From Sinotaia quadrata (Eukaryota; Mollusca; Gastropoda; Architaenioglossa; Viviparidae), in contig CM054179.1 in NCBI GenBank assembly GCA_028829895.1, positions 42,948,617 through 43,012,616 on the forward strand: 64,000 nt of DNA, given 5' to 3'. Positions 33,783-46,712 of this stretch are shown piece after piece. The notes beneath the pieces were generated by a model. It was given only the letters and a program-made list of their open reading frames with translations, did no database searches and was not told the origin of the DNA. Position 1 is the first letter of the stretch, and the number at the start of each line of letters is the position of its first letter. The position numbers and the translations under genes are program-made.

Positions 33783-35600
33783 GTTAAAACAATAAACAAT
33801 TAAAAAATATTACATCAATTACCATCATCTCATGTCCCTCTCGTCAAAAATATTATTTTATAAATGAAAAGCCAATAACAAACCCAGTCTTTATTAAAAA
33901 AAACAACAACAACAAACAAACAAAAGAAAGAATTGAAGACGGAAAAAAGAACAACTCAATTTAACGTAACATAAGTACGCTTAATCATTTCCACCTGCCC
34001 GTTGTCTTCTAAAGAAATGCCTACCCCTTAACGCGGGTTGAAAGAGGGATACATAAAAGAAATATCAATGAATTGACAACTGACACATCGCCAGAAGTCG
34101 AAGTTAAAAAGAAGATTTTAAACTGACGTTATAAAATATTTTTTAAGTTTGTTCATTGATAAAATAAAAAAAAAATAATGTACATGTTTGAGGGAGAAGT
34201 GGGGAACGTATAAAATCAATGGAGTTCTAGTAATCACATAAACGCCGTCGGCCTAATTTTGGGTTGACAAGCACTTGCTTGTGCAGAAGATGAGTTCAAC
34301 ACACATACATGCACGCACGCACGCGTACGCACTATCTACAGGGATGCAGCCTACGAAGTCTGGTACCCTCCACAATATAATTTTTTTTTTTAACAATTAT
34401 GACAAAAGTAGGCACAAATTATAATTCGAGAGCATAAAAGACACCAGCATACATTTTATGCTGCCCAGAAAAAATAAAACTGTCGAGCTTTTAAGCGAGC
34501 GCCACTTTTGCTTAGAAATAAACTGTAAACCTACGTGTGACTGTCAAGCGTGCGCTTTCGTGCACGTGATTGCGTGTGCATGTGTCCGTAAGCATGTAGG
34601 AGCGAATGAAGCGCACAAGATCGACAGGAGTGGGGGGGGGGGAGGTGATGTGAAGAGTGACTAAATGGAGAACATCAGTGAAGGGATACAGCATTTATTG
34701 AAGACAAGCTGCAGATAGCAAATGTATGTACTGAGAAATTGAAGCGAACTTCTAGCAGCATACAGGCCACTTTCAATCAGGAGCCTCGACAAATGTCTTA
34801 ACCAAATAATCCTCCAAGACAGAGAAAAGCTCTTAAAATAATTTTTTTTTTGGGTCATGGTAATACAAATTAAAGGTGATGACATTCTGGGAGATTTATC
34901 AGACTGAGGACTTGGCTCTGGGGAGTTTAGACCTACTTTCTTTTCTGGAAAAGAACAAGTAGGTAATGCACATTTGAATGAGGCACGCTTTAAAACTGAT
35001 TTCAATTAGTTTGAAAGTGAAGATCTCAACAGCCCTACTTTTCATTTGTGTATAAAAACGTGTTGGCCCGGCGGAACCGATCACAAAAGCAACTAGCTAA
35101 TTTTCTGACATTAACCAAACAAGATGAGAGCAGAAAAATTAATTTAGAAATTCAAACAAACGAGAGAATGGAATGAACATTCATCTGGAATTCCCATTAT
35201 GAATATCGACGGGCTTTGAACGTTTCCACCCAGATGTCTTAACAATAACGAACTTAGTTCTTGGGGCTAGCCGTCAATGTAGATAGCCCTCCCCCCAATT
35301 TTTTTTTAAACTGCAGAGACACTATATTTATATTATCCTCGAGCTGGTGAGTATTAATTGATAGAAACGATAGATTTCGAACAATTCTTGAGATTTGTTC
35401 TCGACGATTATAACTTGACATGATCACAATCAATGGCAAAAGAACTTTCAGTAGTCATTTGTTTAGTGAGTGAAAAAGAAATCTATATTGCGCCTGTTCC
35501 AATGCTGTATTTATTTTCGTGCTCAAACTCTTCTTCTTACAATATTAAGTACAACGTGGTAGTTTGTATCGCCGTTATTCAGAGTACATACAATACACGT
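33783..35600. other. Unannotated stretch
   Basis: Short alternating GCAC runs (34310-34325), a G9 run at about 34633-34642 and T runs only. The minus open frame at 34661-35005 lacks an ATG near its start and has no recognisable family. Confidence 0.35.
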
Positions 35601-35635
35601 ATGTAAACAACAATCCTCATGCTTATTGTTTACAT
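35601..35635. promoter_or_regulatory. Inverted pair of forkhead-type sites
   Basis: ATGTAAACAA (35601-35610) and TTGTTTACAT (35626-35635) are perfect inverted copies separated by 15 bp. Each contains GTAAACA, the consensus bound by FOX factors. The block right after (35690-35800) is rich in TAAT/ATTA words. This could be an enhancer, or the DNA may simply be hairpin-prone. Confidence 0.4.
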
Positions 35636-36647
35636 TTTAATTGATGCTTCCCAGATTATAAAATGCTTGTGGCAGAATCCCCAAGATGACAAAAAATGGA
35701 TCTCACCAAAGCTAATTTATCTGATGAAAAGTATCATTAGGATAATGATTAGTTTTCCACCAAAGGCCGAATGTTAATTTAATCGTGTTAACTGAGAAGG
35801 AACTACTAGAGAGGACTAAATGGGGAATATTGCTTTGGGCTATTTTTTTCAGTTGCTCTTTTGTTGTAAGAAAGACTCCTCCCACATTTCTGTTAAATTC
35901 ATTTGTCGCCGTTGCTTGTTTGTTTTCACTTACAGGGCATTAAGCATTTAGTAAAGAAAATATCTTGAAAAAAAATTACTTTGAATACCTGCAAATAATA
36001 CTGAAGGAGTGTGCAGTGGTCCGCATCTCTAAAATCCTACATCATTATTTAATTTCATTCTCTCTTCCTTTTAAAATACAATAAACAAAACAAAATCACC
36101 AAAATAAAACATGCACTTGGGAACACTGTGTGACTCATTCAGAATATCTTTATAATTACTTTTGCATACCTTTAATATGCCTGAATACTCTTTAAAAGTG
36201 CAGAACACTTCAAAGTACATTAATGACTGAAAAATTACTTCTGCTAAATACCAATTTCCAATGTTTGTTGACGTTCACCATCGCAGCGTTAAATACCAAT
36301 GAAAGAATTCCAGTTGTGGAAAGAAATAAAAATCGTGAGGAAAAAGAAAAGAGTTGTATGAGACTCGTGCTATTCGACAGTAAATGGAGTTGTTTGTCGG
36401 TTGTTTGTCGCTGTATGATTGTTCTGGTGATCTGTTGACTCGACAATCATGGATTCTCAGTGATGTGACAACTCTACAGCTTTCTTTTGGGGCCACTGAG
36501 AGCAGATAATATGGGATTTTTGTTGTCGCTGGAGTCACTGACAGATTTGCTTCTGCTTTTCTTCTGCTCTATGTGTGTCTAGTCTGTCTATGCATAGTGT
36601 TGGCATGAATAATAATGGTAATAATAATAGATTGTATTTACTTAAGC

Positions 36648-36648
<1 letters not shown>
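35636..36648. other. Unannotated stretch
   Basis: The part 35690-35800 is dense in TAAT/ATTA words (GCTAATTTATCTGATG, TCATTAGGATAATGATTAG). Otherwise nothing was recognised. Confidence 0.3.

Positions 36649-36689
<41 letters not shown>
36649..36689. repeat. (AC)n microsatellite
   Basis: About 20 AC dinucleotides. Confidence 0.97.
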
Positions 36690-36691
<2 letters not shown>

Positions 36692-37473
36692 AAAACTGAC
36701 CACTTTGTTTATTTCCTTTTATTCCGTTCTACAATTAAAAAAAAATATTTTCAAAGTAAAAAATTCTGAGACTTCATAAAATGAAAAATAAGCATAAATA
36801 CCGAAGCAATTGCTGCAATCAGTAAATTAATTCAGTTGTGGGTGTGTGTGTGTGGAGGTGGAGGAGCCTGCCATTATTTGCAACAGAATTGTGACAAATA
36901 AAACTGATCAACAGCGGTAAATGAAATAATCATATACTGATTTTGACACAAGCAATTACTTTCAATAAATATCATTTCCACTTCACACTAAACTTAGGAC
37001 AAATGGAAATAACACAAGACATGCATATAGCATTTCCATTAAAAAAACAACAACAACCAACTAATAACAACTCCAATGTAGATTTGTGTGCGCAGAGGTA
37101 TGAAAAGATCTAAAAACTGTTACAAGACAATCTTGCCAATCTTGAGGAGTCGGATTTCCTTATGACTGCAGTTTGCTAATGATATATCTTAATTCAACCT
37201 TATAAAAGCTGATTATAACTATAAGGGTAAGTTTCAATTTCTTTAAACAAATCTAAATGTTACACATCTAAAATAATAATAATAAAAAAACCTCCCAAAG
37301 CGGATGTATACTGTCTAGTACCAGCACGCCGCAACAGTAGCAAATTTGCACAGTTAGTGGTGATAGAGAGTAAGAGAGTACATGTCCGCTGGAGGTATAC
37401 GTAGCTTATATTCTCCATCACCCTTCTCCAACACACACTCGGTCAGACACACGCCCACGCGCGCGCCCAGGAG

Positions 37474-37481
37474 TATAAAAT
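37474..37481 (+). promoter_or_regulatory. TATA-box-like word after a GC-rich block
   Basis: GTATAAAATAG follows directly after CACGCGCGCGCCCAGGA. The combination looks like a core promoter reading rightwards. A C-rich block (37728-37791) and a 5'-leader-like pyrimidine stretch follow, but no coding exon was seen downstream. Confidence 0.25.
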
Positions 37482-37727
37482 AGCAATATTTATTAAGCCA
37501 GTAAACATTTAAGCTTAAATTAAAGTTACATCATGGCCGTGATTACGTTGTGCTTTCAGAGTGAAGAGCTGTGACTGAAACTTTCATGCTGTTGCCAATT
37601 TCAGAGTGTGCTATTCTTGCAGGAGTCTCCATACACTGCCAATATTAAAAGAGTTGAGAAGGCGGGCAAAAGGTCAGAGGGTCTGAATGAAACTGCAAGT
37701 TAGTATCTCCAGCACTGCCTCCGCTCT

Positions 37728-37791
37728 CCCCACCCCTACCCACGTGCCACCGCCACCCCAGGCAAGTTCTAACCCCACCCCGTCTCCTTTT
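37728..37791 (-). other. C-rich block with G-quadruplex potential on minus strand
   Basis: The plus strand has CCCCACCCCTACCC, then GCCACCGCCACCCC, then AACCCCACCCCG. On the minus strand these form at least four runs of three or four G with mostly short loops. Confidence 0.4.
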
Positions 37792-38759
37792 TAGACAAGG
37801 AGCACTCCCTTTCCTGGAAATTTGTCTTCAGCGAAAATGTCAAATCGTAACTCGTCTTTCCTTTCTTTTCTGACTCTACACTTCCTTCTGTAGGCTTTAC
37901 GGATTTACTTTTAGTTCTTCACACAGTGGTCAGTGAAAATAACGTACTACCTAGCTGTACTAGCAAATCAAGGACCACCAAAAACGGAGATAAAATGTCA
38001 AAACTGGAAACAACAACAAAATCACAACTCCTAAAAGAATAATGTGAAAAAAATCAGAAAGAATCGAAAACCAAAGAAATGAAGATCACACTAGAAGAGT
38101 TGTTTCATAACGGAAAAAGAAGAGAAAGAAAAGGAAAAAGATGAGAAAGGAAAGAACAGCAGGTTGATTATGTTCATTACATAGCTCTAAGCACAAGGGA
38201 GAGCAGGTCACGATGTTCTAGGTGCACACAAAATAGTGTGGGTCACGTGATCCCTTCAGTGTAATACAAGCCATTACACACTCCATACAACAACAAAATA
38301 CCAGACATTACGCCCACAGCATAAATGCATTATGCCATGTGCATATAAAATTTCAAGACATTACTCCCTGTGCAAAGAATATAAGTAAAAACACTAATCG
38401 TCTCAGCGTAAAAAATAGTACGAGACGCAACACTTGGGCGCAAGAACAGTTCTAAAACGTTCTAAACTACAATGCGTTATGCGCAAAGACGGAGAAAGAA
38501 CGTAATTTCCAGTGTGCACAACTTCATTCCGGAGAAAACGCTTCCTGGTCTAAGCCAAGACGACACTCCGAAAAAAATAAATATTTTAAACAAATACATG
38601 TTGTGTGTCTAGGCAAACCAAAATGAAAGAAAATGGTAGGGATGACCTGCAATAAAGAATAATCTATAAAAGCCAAACAAAACATGACAAAGAACAGATA
38701 ATTGAGTAATTAAAGCAAGGCTGATCCATCTCTCTCTCTAGTCATCCATTCATCTACAC

Positions 38760-38760
<1 letters not shown>

Positions 38761-38854
<94 letters not shown>
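38761..38854. repeat. Perfect (TCTA)n microsatellite, 23.5 units
   Basis: Ninety-four bases without interruption, so presumably highly polymorphic. On the minus strand it is a (GATA)n run directly downstream of the tRNA-like segment at 38855-39000. Confidence 0.98.
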
Positions 38855-39000
38855 AGTGAAACAAAATCAACATGATCTTATATCGGGAACGATAGCAAAA
38901 ATAAAACAGACTGAAATCAAACCCGTGACCTTACTTATTCGGGCGTTACATATGACGTATACAGATTACGCATAGCGTTACGTTGTCACTCTATTCTACT
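38855..39000 (-). mobile_element. Possible tRNA-derived SINE relic ending in (GATA)n
   Basis: Read on minus, GGTCACGGGTTTGATTTCAG resembles a tRNA T-arm and pol III B box (GGTTCGANTCC with changes). About 70 bp upstream, TAGAGTGACAACGTAACGC is a weak A-box-like match. The element would then run into the (GATA)n tract as its 3' tail. The homology is weak and only the B-box side is good. Confidence 0.28.
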
Positions 39001-39321
39001 CTGGAACGATTTCATTCATAGGCACACTGAAATTAAATTTGAAGCAAACTTCTTTACCCAAGCGGCCTCTACTGATGATCGCTATCGGGACCATGAATCC
39101 TCCGTTATGTTCACTCCAACGGTCGTGCTTGTTAGGCACTGTTCGCGTGACAGACTTGAGTGAGCAGAACAGCTGTTTAAATGCATTTTCACGCTGGTCA
39201 TAATTTACAGGGTAGCACAGGACCGATGCTTTCTGACAAGGAACACTATAATTAATCGTGTTTCTTTACTTTGTATCTTGTAACAAATCAATCAATCTAT
39301 GAATTAATCAATCTAATTTAT

Positions 39322-39395
<74 letters not shown>

Positions 39396-39403
39396 GTCTG
39401 TCT
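39322..39403. repeat. Second (TCTA)n microsatellite
   Basis: About 18 TCTA units ending in three TCTG units, 470 bp to the right of the first TCTA tract and in the same orientation. Confidence 0.98.
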
Positions 39404-41068
39404 GATGTATGCATTCATTTATTACTATGTCTTACTCAAGTTGTTTAATAAATAATTTTATGAGTATATCAAAGCAGCTAAAAATCTGACCCCATATCAA
39501 GCAAATGCCTGACGACCATCAGGGACAGATGTGTCCAGCAACTGAACAAAACCATGCAAAGAAAAGAAACAAAAGAACACACCACCTCTAAAATCCATTC
39601 CTCGTACAACTTAAGAAAAACCAAAAACAACACAGTACATTGCAGGACACATTTTACGACGAATTAAAAAAAAATGTATAAAATAAAAAATAAAAAAACC
39701 CATCAATTAAATCAAAGTATGGATATTATTAATTAATTAATTAATTAAAGCCCTTATTTGCTTAATGTTACGCCTTCTGACCATTGCCAAGCGAGCTATC
39801 GTTCATACCATATGGTACGCTGTGATGGCCACCGACCTGGAGCAATTCGGGGGTAGGAGAAAGACGTTACTCATATCAAAATTAAACTTTATCTACGAAC
39901 AACTGGAAACGCCACTCAGACGGTTTCGTCTCGCTGGTGATAATATTCGCACACCGCGGCACCGATACCCCCCCCCCAATCCTCTTCTCTCTACGCCACT
40001 GGCATTTTTATAATACATTCATAAAGACTTTTTAAAAAAAAGATTGAGAAGCAGCATTCCTTTCCTCCCCTCCCCACAACACACATCTTTCGTCTCTTTC
40101 CTTTTCGGTCTTCAGACCTCTGAAAGTACCCAAAAGACTAGCAATCTGTCAGGCAATGAATAGTTCAAAACTGATACTGGAAATTAAAATGAGAAAATGT
40201 CTCCATGTCTTTCATTTGACTTGCTGAGCGAGTGTACATCTCTTACCTGGATATCTCTCGTCATGTACAAGGTAAAAATGTTCACCCACAGACCAGGCAG
40301 AAACCATTACATTTCCATAAAAGCATCGAACCTGTCTTCTGAAGAAGCAAACGCCAGTGGCACTAATTAAGGTGTTTTATAACTGTCCTAAGGCACTTTC
40401 TATATACTGACTGCAAAAATACACCAGTGTGCAAGATTATGCCGGTCTCAATGACCCACATCTTTCAAGTGAAAAAAAGAAAAGGAAAATAATTAAGCAC
40501 CACTAATTCTGTTAGCACGTGTTATAAAATGAACAGGTGTTAGATGTATAATTAAATATGGAGACTACACACTTATACCCACCAACACCCCCCACACCCC
40601 TTTAAAATAATTCTTTCATTAATGTATTGATTAGAATCGGAAGCTAAATTTCTCCTTACAAAGTGAATTACAACATTCACGGTTTACCATACTTTCGATT
40701 TACATTTTAAAAAAAATCTACTTACTGACACAGGCAAAGCAATATAATGAAGATAATACCTCCGTTTCAACAGTAAAATTCTACTTAATTAAAGTCTTTG
40801 GAATGATTTCTCGACCTTTATGAGATTCTTATTTAAATGAAGTTATACATTAATGGAGTTTTGTTTTTAAATTTAAAAGCTAAACAGGATAGTATACATT
40901 ATTCCTACCCCATTCTCTCCCAAAGAGAATTATTTTAGCCTTGACCCTTTCCTATTAGTTGAATTACTTTTACGGAAAGTTGGTGAAAAAATTAAAGTTA
41001 CAGAAGTGTGATTAAGAAAGGATGGAGAACCACACTGCACAAACAATTACGAAGTTACCATCGTGTCC
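39404..41068. other. Unannotated stretch
   Basis: A short (ATTA)n run lies at 39728-39747. The ATG-started open frame 39765-40013 (82 residues, containing MATDLEQFGG and PLRRFRLAGDN) is the most protein-like item here but matches no family that I know. The rest is featureless. Confidence 0.3.
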
Positions 41069-41374
41069 AGTGATGAAGATAGAGTTACGGTGATGAAGAA
41101 GATAGAGTTACAGTGATGAAGATAGAGTTACGGTGATGAAGAAAGAGTTACAGTGATGAAGATAGAGTTACGATGATGAAGATAGAGTTACAGTGATGAA
41201 GATAGAGTTACAGTGATGAAGATAGAGTTACGGTGATGAAGAAAGAGTTACAGTGATGAAGAAAGAGTTACGGTGATGAAGATAGAGTTACAGTGATGAA
41301 GATAGAGTTACGGTGATGAAGATAGAGTTACGGTGATGAAGATAGAGTTACAGTGATGAAGATAGAGTTACAGT
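41069..41374. repeat. 20-bp minisatellite, about 15 copies
   Basis: The unit is GATAGAGTTAC(A/G)GTGATGAA. Variation is mostly A/G at one site and T/A in GATAGAG/GAAAGAG. A 3-bp AAG insertion marks copy 2. Most units carry AGATAG, a GATA-factor-type word. Confidence 0.97.
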
Positions 41375-41804
41375 CAACAGTTCACAGAATTACAATCTCG
41401 TGCAGGTACCAATGGGCGATAACGACAAGACACACCAAGAGGGAGAAACTACGACATCACCGACACATCAATAAATGCAATAAAACTATCAAAAAGACAT
41501 CAATCGACAAACCAGAACGTCCATAAAGCATGGATCAGAGTTTAAACATTGAAGAAGAATTAAAGGATAAAATAACTATGCCAATAAGTACCAACCCATA
41601 GAACTAATGAGATAACAATAGGTGAACAAAACTATTACTGAAATAATACCAAGTACCAGAATTCCAGAGAAAGCAATGGGCGAATAAACTATTAATGAAA
41701 CAGTACCAAATAACAGAATTATCATATCAATGAGCTGATGAAACTAGGCATCAAAATATTAAACTTCAAATGTTAATGATGCACCAAATGATAGAATTAC
41801 AATC
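41375..41804. other. Unannotated stretch with faint echoes of the next array
   Basis: Words such as ACCAAATGATAGAATTAC and ACCAAATAACAGAATTATCA hint at older diverged repeats left of the 95-bp array. Confidence 0.35.
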
Positions 41805-42483
41805 TTACTGAGGCATTATGGATGAAGTACTAATGTCAAGAGGGCGCTAATAGAAACTGAATGTCATTTACGCACCAATGGATTAAATACAACTCATCAT
41901 TACTGAGGCATTATGGATGAAGTACTAATGTCAAGAGGGCGCTAATAGAAACTGAATGTCATTTACGCACCAATGGATTAAATACAACTCATCATTACTG
42001 AGGCATTATGGATGAAGTACTAATGTCAAGAGGGCGCTAATAGAAACTGAATGTCATTTACGCACCAATGGATTTAATACAACTCATCATTACTGAGGCA
42101 TTATGGATGAAGTACTAATGTCAAGAGGGCGCTAATAGAAACTGAATGTCATTTACGCACCAATGGATTAAATACAACTCATCATTACTGAGGCATTATG
42201 GATGAAGTACTAATGTCAAGAGGGCGCTAATAGAAACTGAATGTCATTTACGCACCAATGGATTTAATACAACTCATCATTACTGAGGCATTATGGATGA
42301 AGTACTAATGTCAAGAGGGCGCTAATAGAAACTGAATGTCATTTACGCACCAATGGATTAAATACAACTCATCATTACTGAGGCATTATGGATGAAGTAC
42401 TAATGTCAAGAGGGCGCTAATAGAAACTGAATGTCATTTACGCACCAATGGATTAAATACAACTCACCATCACAGAGGCACCA
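41805..42483. repeat. 95-bp minisatellite, 7 copies
   Basis: The unit starts TTACTGAGGCATTATGGATG and includes AGTACTAATGTCAAGAGGGC, GCTAATAGAAACTGAATGTC, ATTTACGCACCAATGGATTA and AATACAACTCATCA. Copies are nearly identical. A single A/T difference (GGATTAAATAC or GGATTTAATAC) follows the order A-A-T-A-T-A-A. Each unit holds CCAAT beside GGATTA. Confidence 0.98.
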
Positions 42484-43249
42484 ACGAGTGAAACTACAAA
42501 GGAGGTCACAAAAAACAATATATTTACAATGTAACTGAGCCATCAAATAGGTGAACCCAGAACACCAGAAAGGAATTCCATGACAGGACTACATATCAAA
42601 GGACATGAATGTTTCAGAGGCACCAAATAAATACATCACGAGATTACACTACAGCGCCACTACCACAAATGCAAATTAATGGTTGCAACGAATGATAACA
42701 AAGTCAACAAACCCTTAAATAAAAAAAGATTTCAAACTTGAAAAATAATTCTTTATATGGAAAGACAAGAAATACTTAACGCTGCATCAATCGACAGAAA
42801 CTAATAATTTTCTGTCTGAATTCAATACGGTCAAGAAATGAGCACCTAAAAGAAATAAGCGAAAATTAGCAGAAGCAACCACAAACAGCGAGTGCAAAAA
42901 AAACCCTCTTTTTTTTGGTTTTTTTTCTTCTAGGCACTTGAAGCATGACAGTTTATCATTAACACAAACACGTTTCTACTGTCATCTTGTTCACAGCATT
43001 ATAACTCTGAAGTAATCTCAGAACCTTGCGCCAACCTTCAAACCAACCGCCAGCCTTTACATCAGATCGCCTTGACACACAATCTTAGAATTAGCGATTT
43101 TTAATTGAATAACTGAATAAATTCTGCTTAATGCCAAGGTACAAAGGTAGTTAATTTCACCGACGGAATTATAACCGTTCTCAGCATTATCTATTATGCA
43201 CGTAATTTCAAGTTTCAAAATATGATATATTTAACACGCAAGTGATGAG
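42484..43249. other. Unannotated stretch
   Basis: A T-rich run (about 42909-42930) only. Confidence 0.4.
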
Positions 43250-43750
43250 GGTTGGACAATCTCAGCCACATAACTGTATTATACGATTTCAGTCAGAGGA
43301 TTCTATTATACAAGCTCAGCGAGACTATTATATTATACAACCATAGCCAGAATATTATACTATACAGTCGCAGTCAGAGTTCTCTATTATGTATAATCTC
43401 AGCCAGAATATTTTACTATACAGTCGCAGTCAGAGTTCTCTATTATGTATAATCTCAGCCAGAATATTTTACTATACAGTCGCAGTCAGAGTTCTCTATT
43501 ATGTATAATCTCAGCCAGAATATTTTACTATACAGTCGCAGTCAGAGTTCTCTATTATGTATAATCTCAGCCAGAATATTTTACTATACAGTCGCAGTCA
43601 GAGTTCTCTATTATGTATAATCTCAGCCAGAATATTTTAAAATATCAACCACGAAGATTATATTATAGTCTCAGGCAGACTTTTCCATTATACAATTCTC
43701 AGCCAGAATATTATATTACACAATCTCAACCAAAATATTATATTATATAG
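43250..43750. repeat. ~28-bp repeat with a 56-bp higher-order core
   Basis: Flanks (43250-43330 and 43640-43750) are single ~27-30 bp units of the type TATTATACAATCTCAGCCAGAAT. The centre (about 43325-43640) is a homogeneous 56-bp dimer, TCTCTATTATGTATAATCTC, AGCCAGAATATTTTACTATA, CAGTCGCAGTCAGAGT, in five to six near-identical copies. Confidence 0.93.
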
Positions 43751-44534
43751 AGCGAATTTCGTAAGTGGCAATTCCAGTCGCAGAGTCATTTTACAAGAGA
43801 TAAACGTCATCTGTCTCAAAATGGCAGAACGAATGACAGGGAAGTAAACGACTCCTTCTTAAGACTGAAGTAAAAAAAAAAATAAATAACAATAAAAATA
43901 CCTAACGACTTCTACTTCAAGAACACCCGACGATGAGGTTAGCGCCCTCTGATTGTGTAGATCCATTAGCAAGAGACTTGGGTTCAGAAGAGAGTGTTTT
44001 GTAGAACAAAGAGTATGTTCCATATACAAGGGAGATCGAAGCAGTTTGTTGGTACCTGCGTGTTCACAAGGATTTTTAATATTTGAAATAAAAATCTCTA
44101 GAAAATGAAGCGAACAGATCACATTCGTATACACACACACACATACACCTGACCTAGTTTTCCCCTAAAGTTAGGAACTGTAAATGTATATGGGTTCGCG
44201 TATGGCTGATAAAGCATCTCGGGTTTTATATAGGTCTGTTCATACTAATCACTCTCCTAACAGCTCTAAATCCCACCCCACCCTGAACTTTCATTTACGA
44301 TTAATATGCAAGAGAAAAACTTCTTACCTTTGTTAACTCCTATGATATTACAATGATCTTTCAAAGAAAACACCACCATCCACAACAAAATGATAATGGG
44401 GACAGCAATATGATTCAGGTACAGGTAACAAAAAGATGAACCATTAAGTCTACAAAGACGAATCAATAGGTTTGCGAAGACCGAATCAGCAAATCTATAG
44501 AGACGATTCAGGAGATCTACAAATATGCAGCAAG
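43751..44534. other. Unannotated stretch
   Basis: From about 44450 onward, GTCTACAAAGACGAATCA-type words already announce the next repeat in diverged form. Confidence 0.4.
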
Positions 44535-44850
44535 CAGATCTATAAAGGTGGACCACCAAGTCTACAAAGATAACAGGTCTATAAAGGTGGATCACCAAGT
44601 CTACAAAGATACAAAAGGTCTACAAAGGTGGACCACCAAGTCTACAAAGATAACAACAGGTCTACAGAGGTGGACAACCAAGTCTACAAAGATACAACAG
44701 GTCTACAAAGGTGGACCACCAATTCTACAAAGATAAAACAGGTCTACACAACTGGACCACAAAGTCTATAAAGATTCAACTGATCTACAAAAGGTGGACC
44801 ATCAAGTCTGCAAAGACACAACTGATCTACAAAGGTAGACCAACAAATCA
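44535..44850. repeat. ~41-bp repeat built from two ~20-bp halves, about 8 copies
   Basis: The unit is AGGTCTACAAAGGTGGACCA then CCAAGTCTACAAAGATA(A)CAAC. Both halves contain GTCTACAAAG, so the 41-bp unit is itself a dimer. Divergence rises toward 44850 and also left of 44535. Confidence 0.92.
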
Positions 44851-46189
44851 ATTACTATATAGTCGCAGATCTACCAAATAAGCAGAAGCAGGTGTATAAA
44901 CACACACCCTGTTTAAAAAGATGCAAAACTGGTCTATAAAAATACATCAGCAGATTTATAAAGATGCACATGGAGGAACGTCCCTCAAAAGTGTAGTAGA
45001 GTTATCTAACTTGAAGCTACTGTGAACTAATGTTGAAGGACTTTATGAAAATGCATCACTGATGATCGAATTTCGTTAAGCGTCTCAGGCTTGTATTCAA
45101 GTAAAGAACTACCTATACTACAATTCCACGAACCTATCAACACAGTCCCATGGATATTATTTTATATGTGTTTCAAGCATTGGTATACATTGTTTAAGAC
45201 ACCCTAGAACGCTTCACTATGGGCAGATAACACTTTTCTGCTTGCATGAATGCTATATATCCTTCACCCCTGGACCAAATCTGAATAATTCATCACGCGT
45301 TCTTTTATGTCCTCGTCAACTGTAGACCCTCCCACTCTAGCGGTCGATCAGTATATGTACCTGTTTTGGCGACCAGTCCTCAATACACCTGAGCTTTTAC
45401 ACAGCATTTCAACCATCGTGTCGATAATCAAAAGAGAGTCCTACACTTCCGCACTCCAGGCCGTCGTTCCTATGACAAACATAGGTTACGACAGATGACG
45501 ACCAACTGTGTGCATATGTGAGGATGCGTTCAGTCGGTTGACTTAGCAAACTTCAGCTATGCTTCTCGTAAAACGTAACGATAAGAAAGAGGGGGAGGGG
45601 GGAACAAAGAGTAAAAAAAAAGTATTTATTTCTTTGTTTTTGAAAATTAACTCATGCTGCCAAGACTATAATACCGAGCATTGCCGAGTAACACAAATGG
45701 CACTGTGATGACATAAGTCTCGATACTTTGTAAACTTAACACAACGTTTGTAAATTTATTGTTATTATCTTTTTTCTCTGTCTTGAACAGTATTTCCAGA
45801 CCTTTTTAGAGTTCTTAGAAGTGTTTGATACCAATTATGTGTTTATTCAAACAACAGTATGGTATGTGCTTATTTTCTCTCTATGCTAGAATCAGTAGGC
45901 GCTACACACACAGGCAAAACAAATACAAAGTGGTAAAAAGCGTCAATTCCAGACAAGTAGCTATCCTTTGTGATTTGCCATAAGAACGATTAAACAATTC
46001 ATGATCACAACAGTGACTGAATGGCCATTTTGAACACACATATAATCTTACACTAATTCTCATACTTGTAAGTAACTGTTGGACAAAACGTCATGGCTAC
46101 CTTTAGCACAGGCTTTGGACATTCAGCACAACAGGCAAATGAAAGTCAAGGACGTAAACTTATAGCCACACACAGCTGAAAGATACAAT
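44851..46189. other. Unannotated stretch
   Basis: The ATG-started frame 45307-45498 (63 residues) is unremarkable. No repeat was seen. Confidence 0.35.
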
Positions 46190-46712
46190 GATTTGGTGGA
46201 GTAAATTTGCCTATCCCTATTTCCAAACTTAACTGTTATAAAAAATGTTAAATGTCAAAGTGACCCGACCTTGGACACTGCTTATGACGATATTTTTAAC
46301 TGTCAAAGATGGAAGTAAACAACTCAGGTAAAGACTGTGCTAGACTTGCTGATATAATCTAAACTGGTTTTAGGTGGACGAGTAGTTTGTGTGTGGGTGG
46401 ATTGCTAAATATAGATTAACAGATGGATTTATCTTCTCCTTTGGTGAGACGTTTTCCACCTGTGGAAATAATGTGTGATAGTAAACATTTTGTCTTTAAT
46501 GTTGTGGAATGAGAGAAAACGTTTACAGTGCCTGCATATCCGCCAAGTGAGACGATTGGTGTCTCCTGGAGAATTATTAATAACATAAATTAAGATTCTT
46601 ATCACTTGTAATTAGTTATGGATGATTAATTATTATTATTATTATTATTATTATTAATCATTAACTAGGTGGCGTTAGTGTCACCAATAGCTTCTTCGTT
46701 TTTTTGCATTAC
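46190..46712 (+). repeat. Dispersed repeat family, copy C
   Basis: The left part (TTGGTGGAGTAAATTTGCCT, then GATGGAAGTAAACAACTCAGG and GGACGAGTAGTTT) matches copy D. The right part (AGACGTTTTCCACCTGTGGA, GTTTACAGTGCC, TGCATATCCGCCAAGTGAGA, end ACTAGGTGGCGTTAGTGTCAC) matches copies A and B. It is therefore the only copy linking both halves. An (ATT)n expansion of about nine units (46632-46655) replaces the AATAATAAT segment of A and B. Confidence 0.87.
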
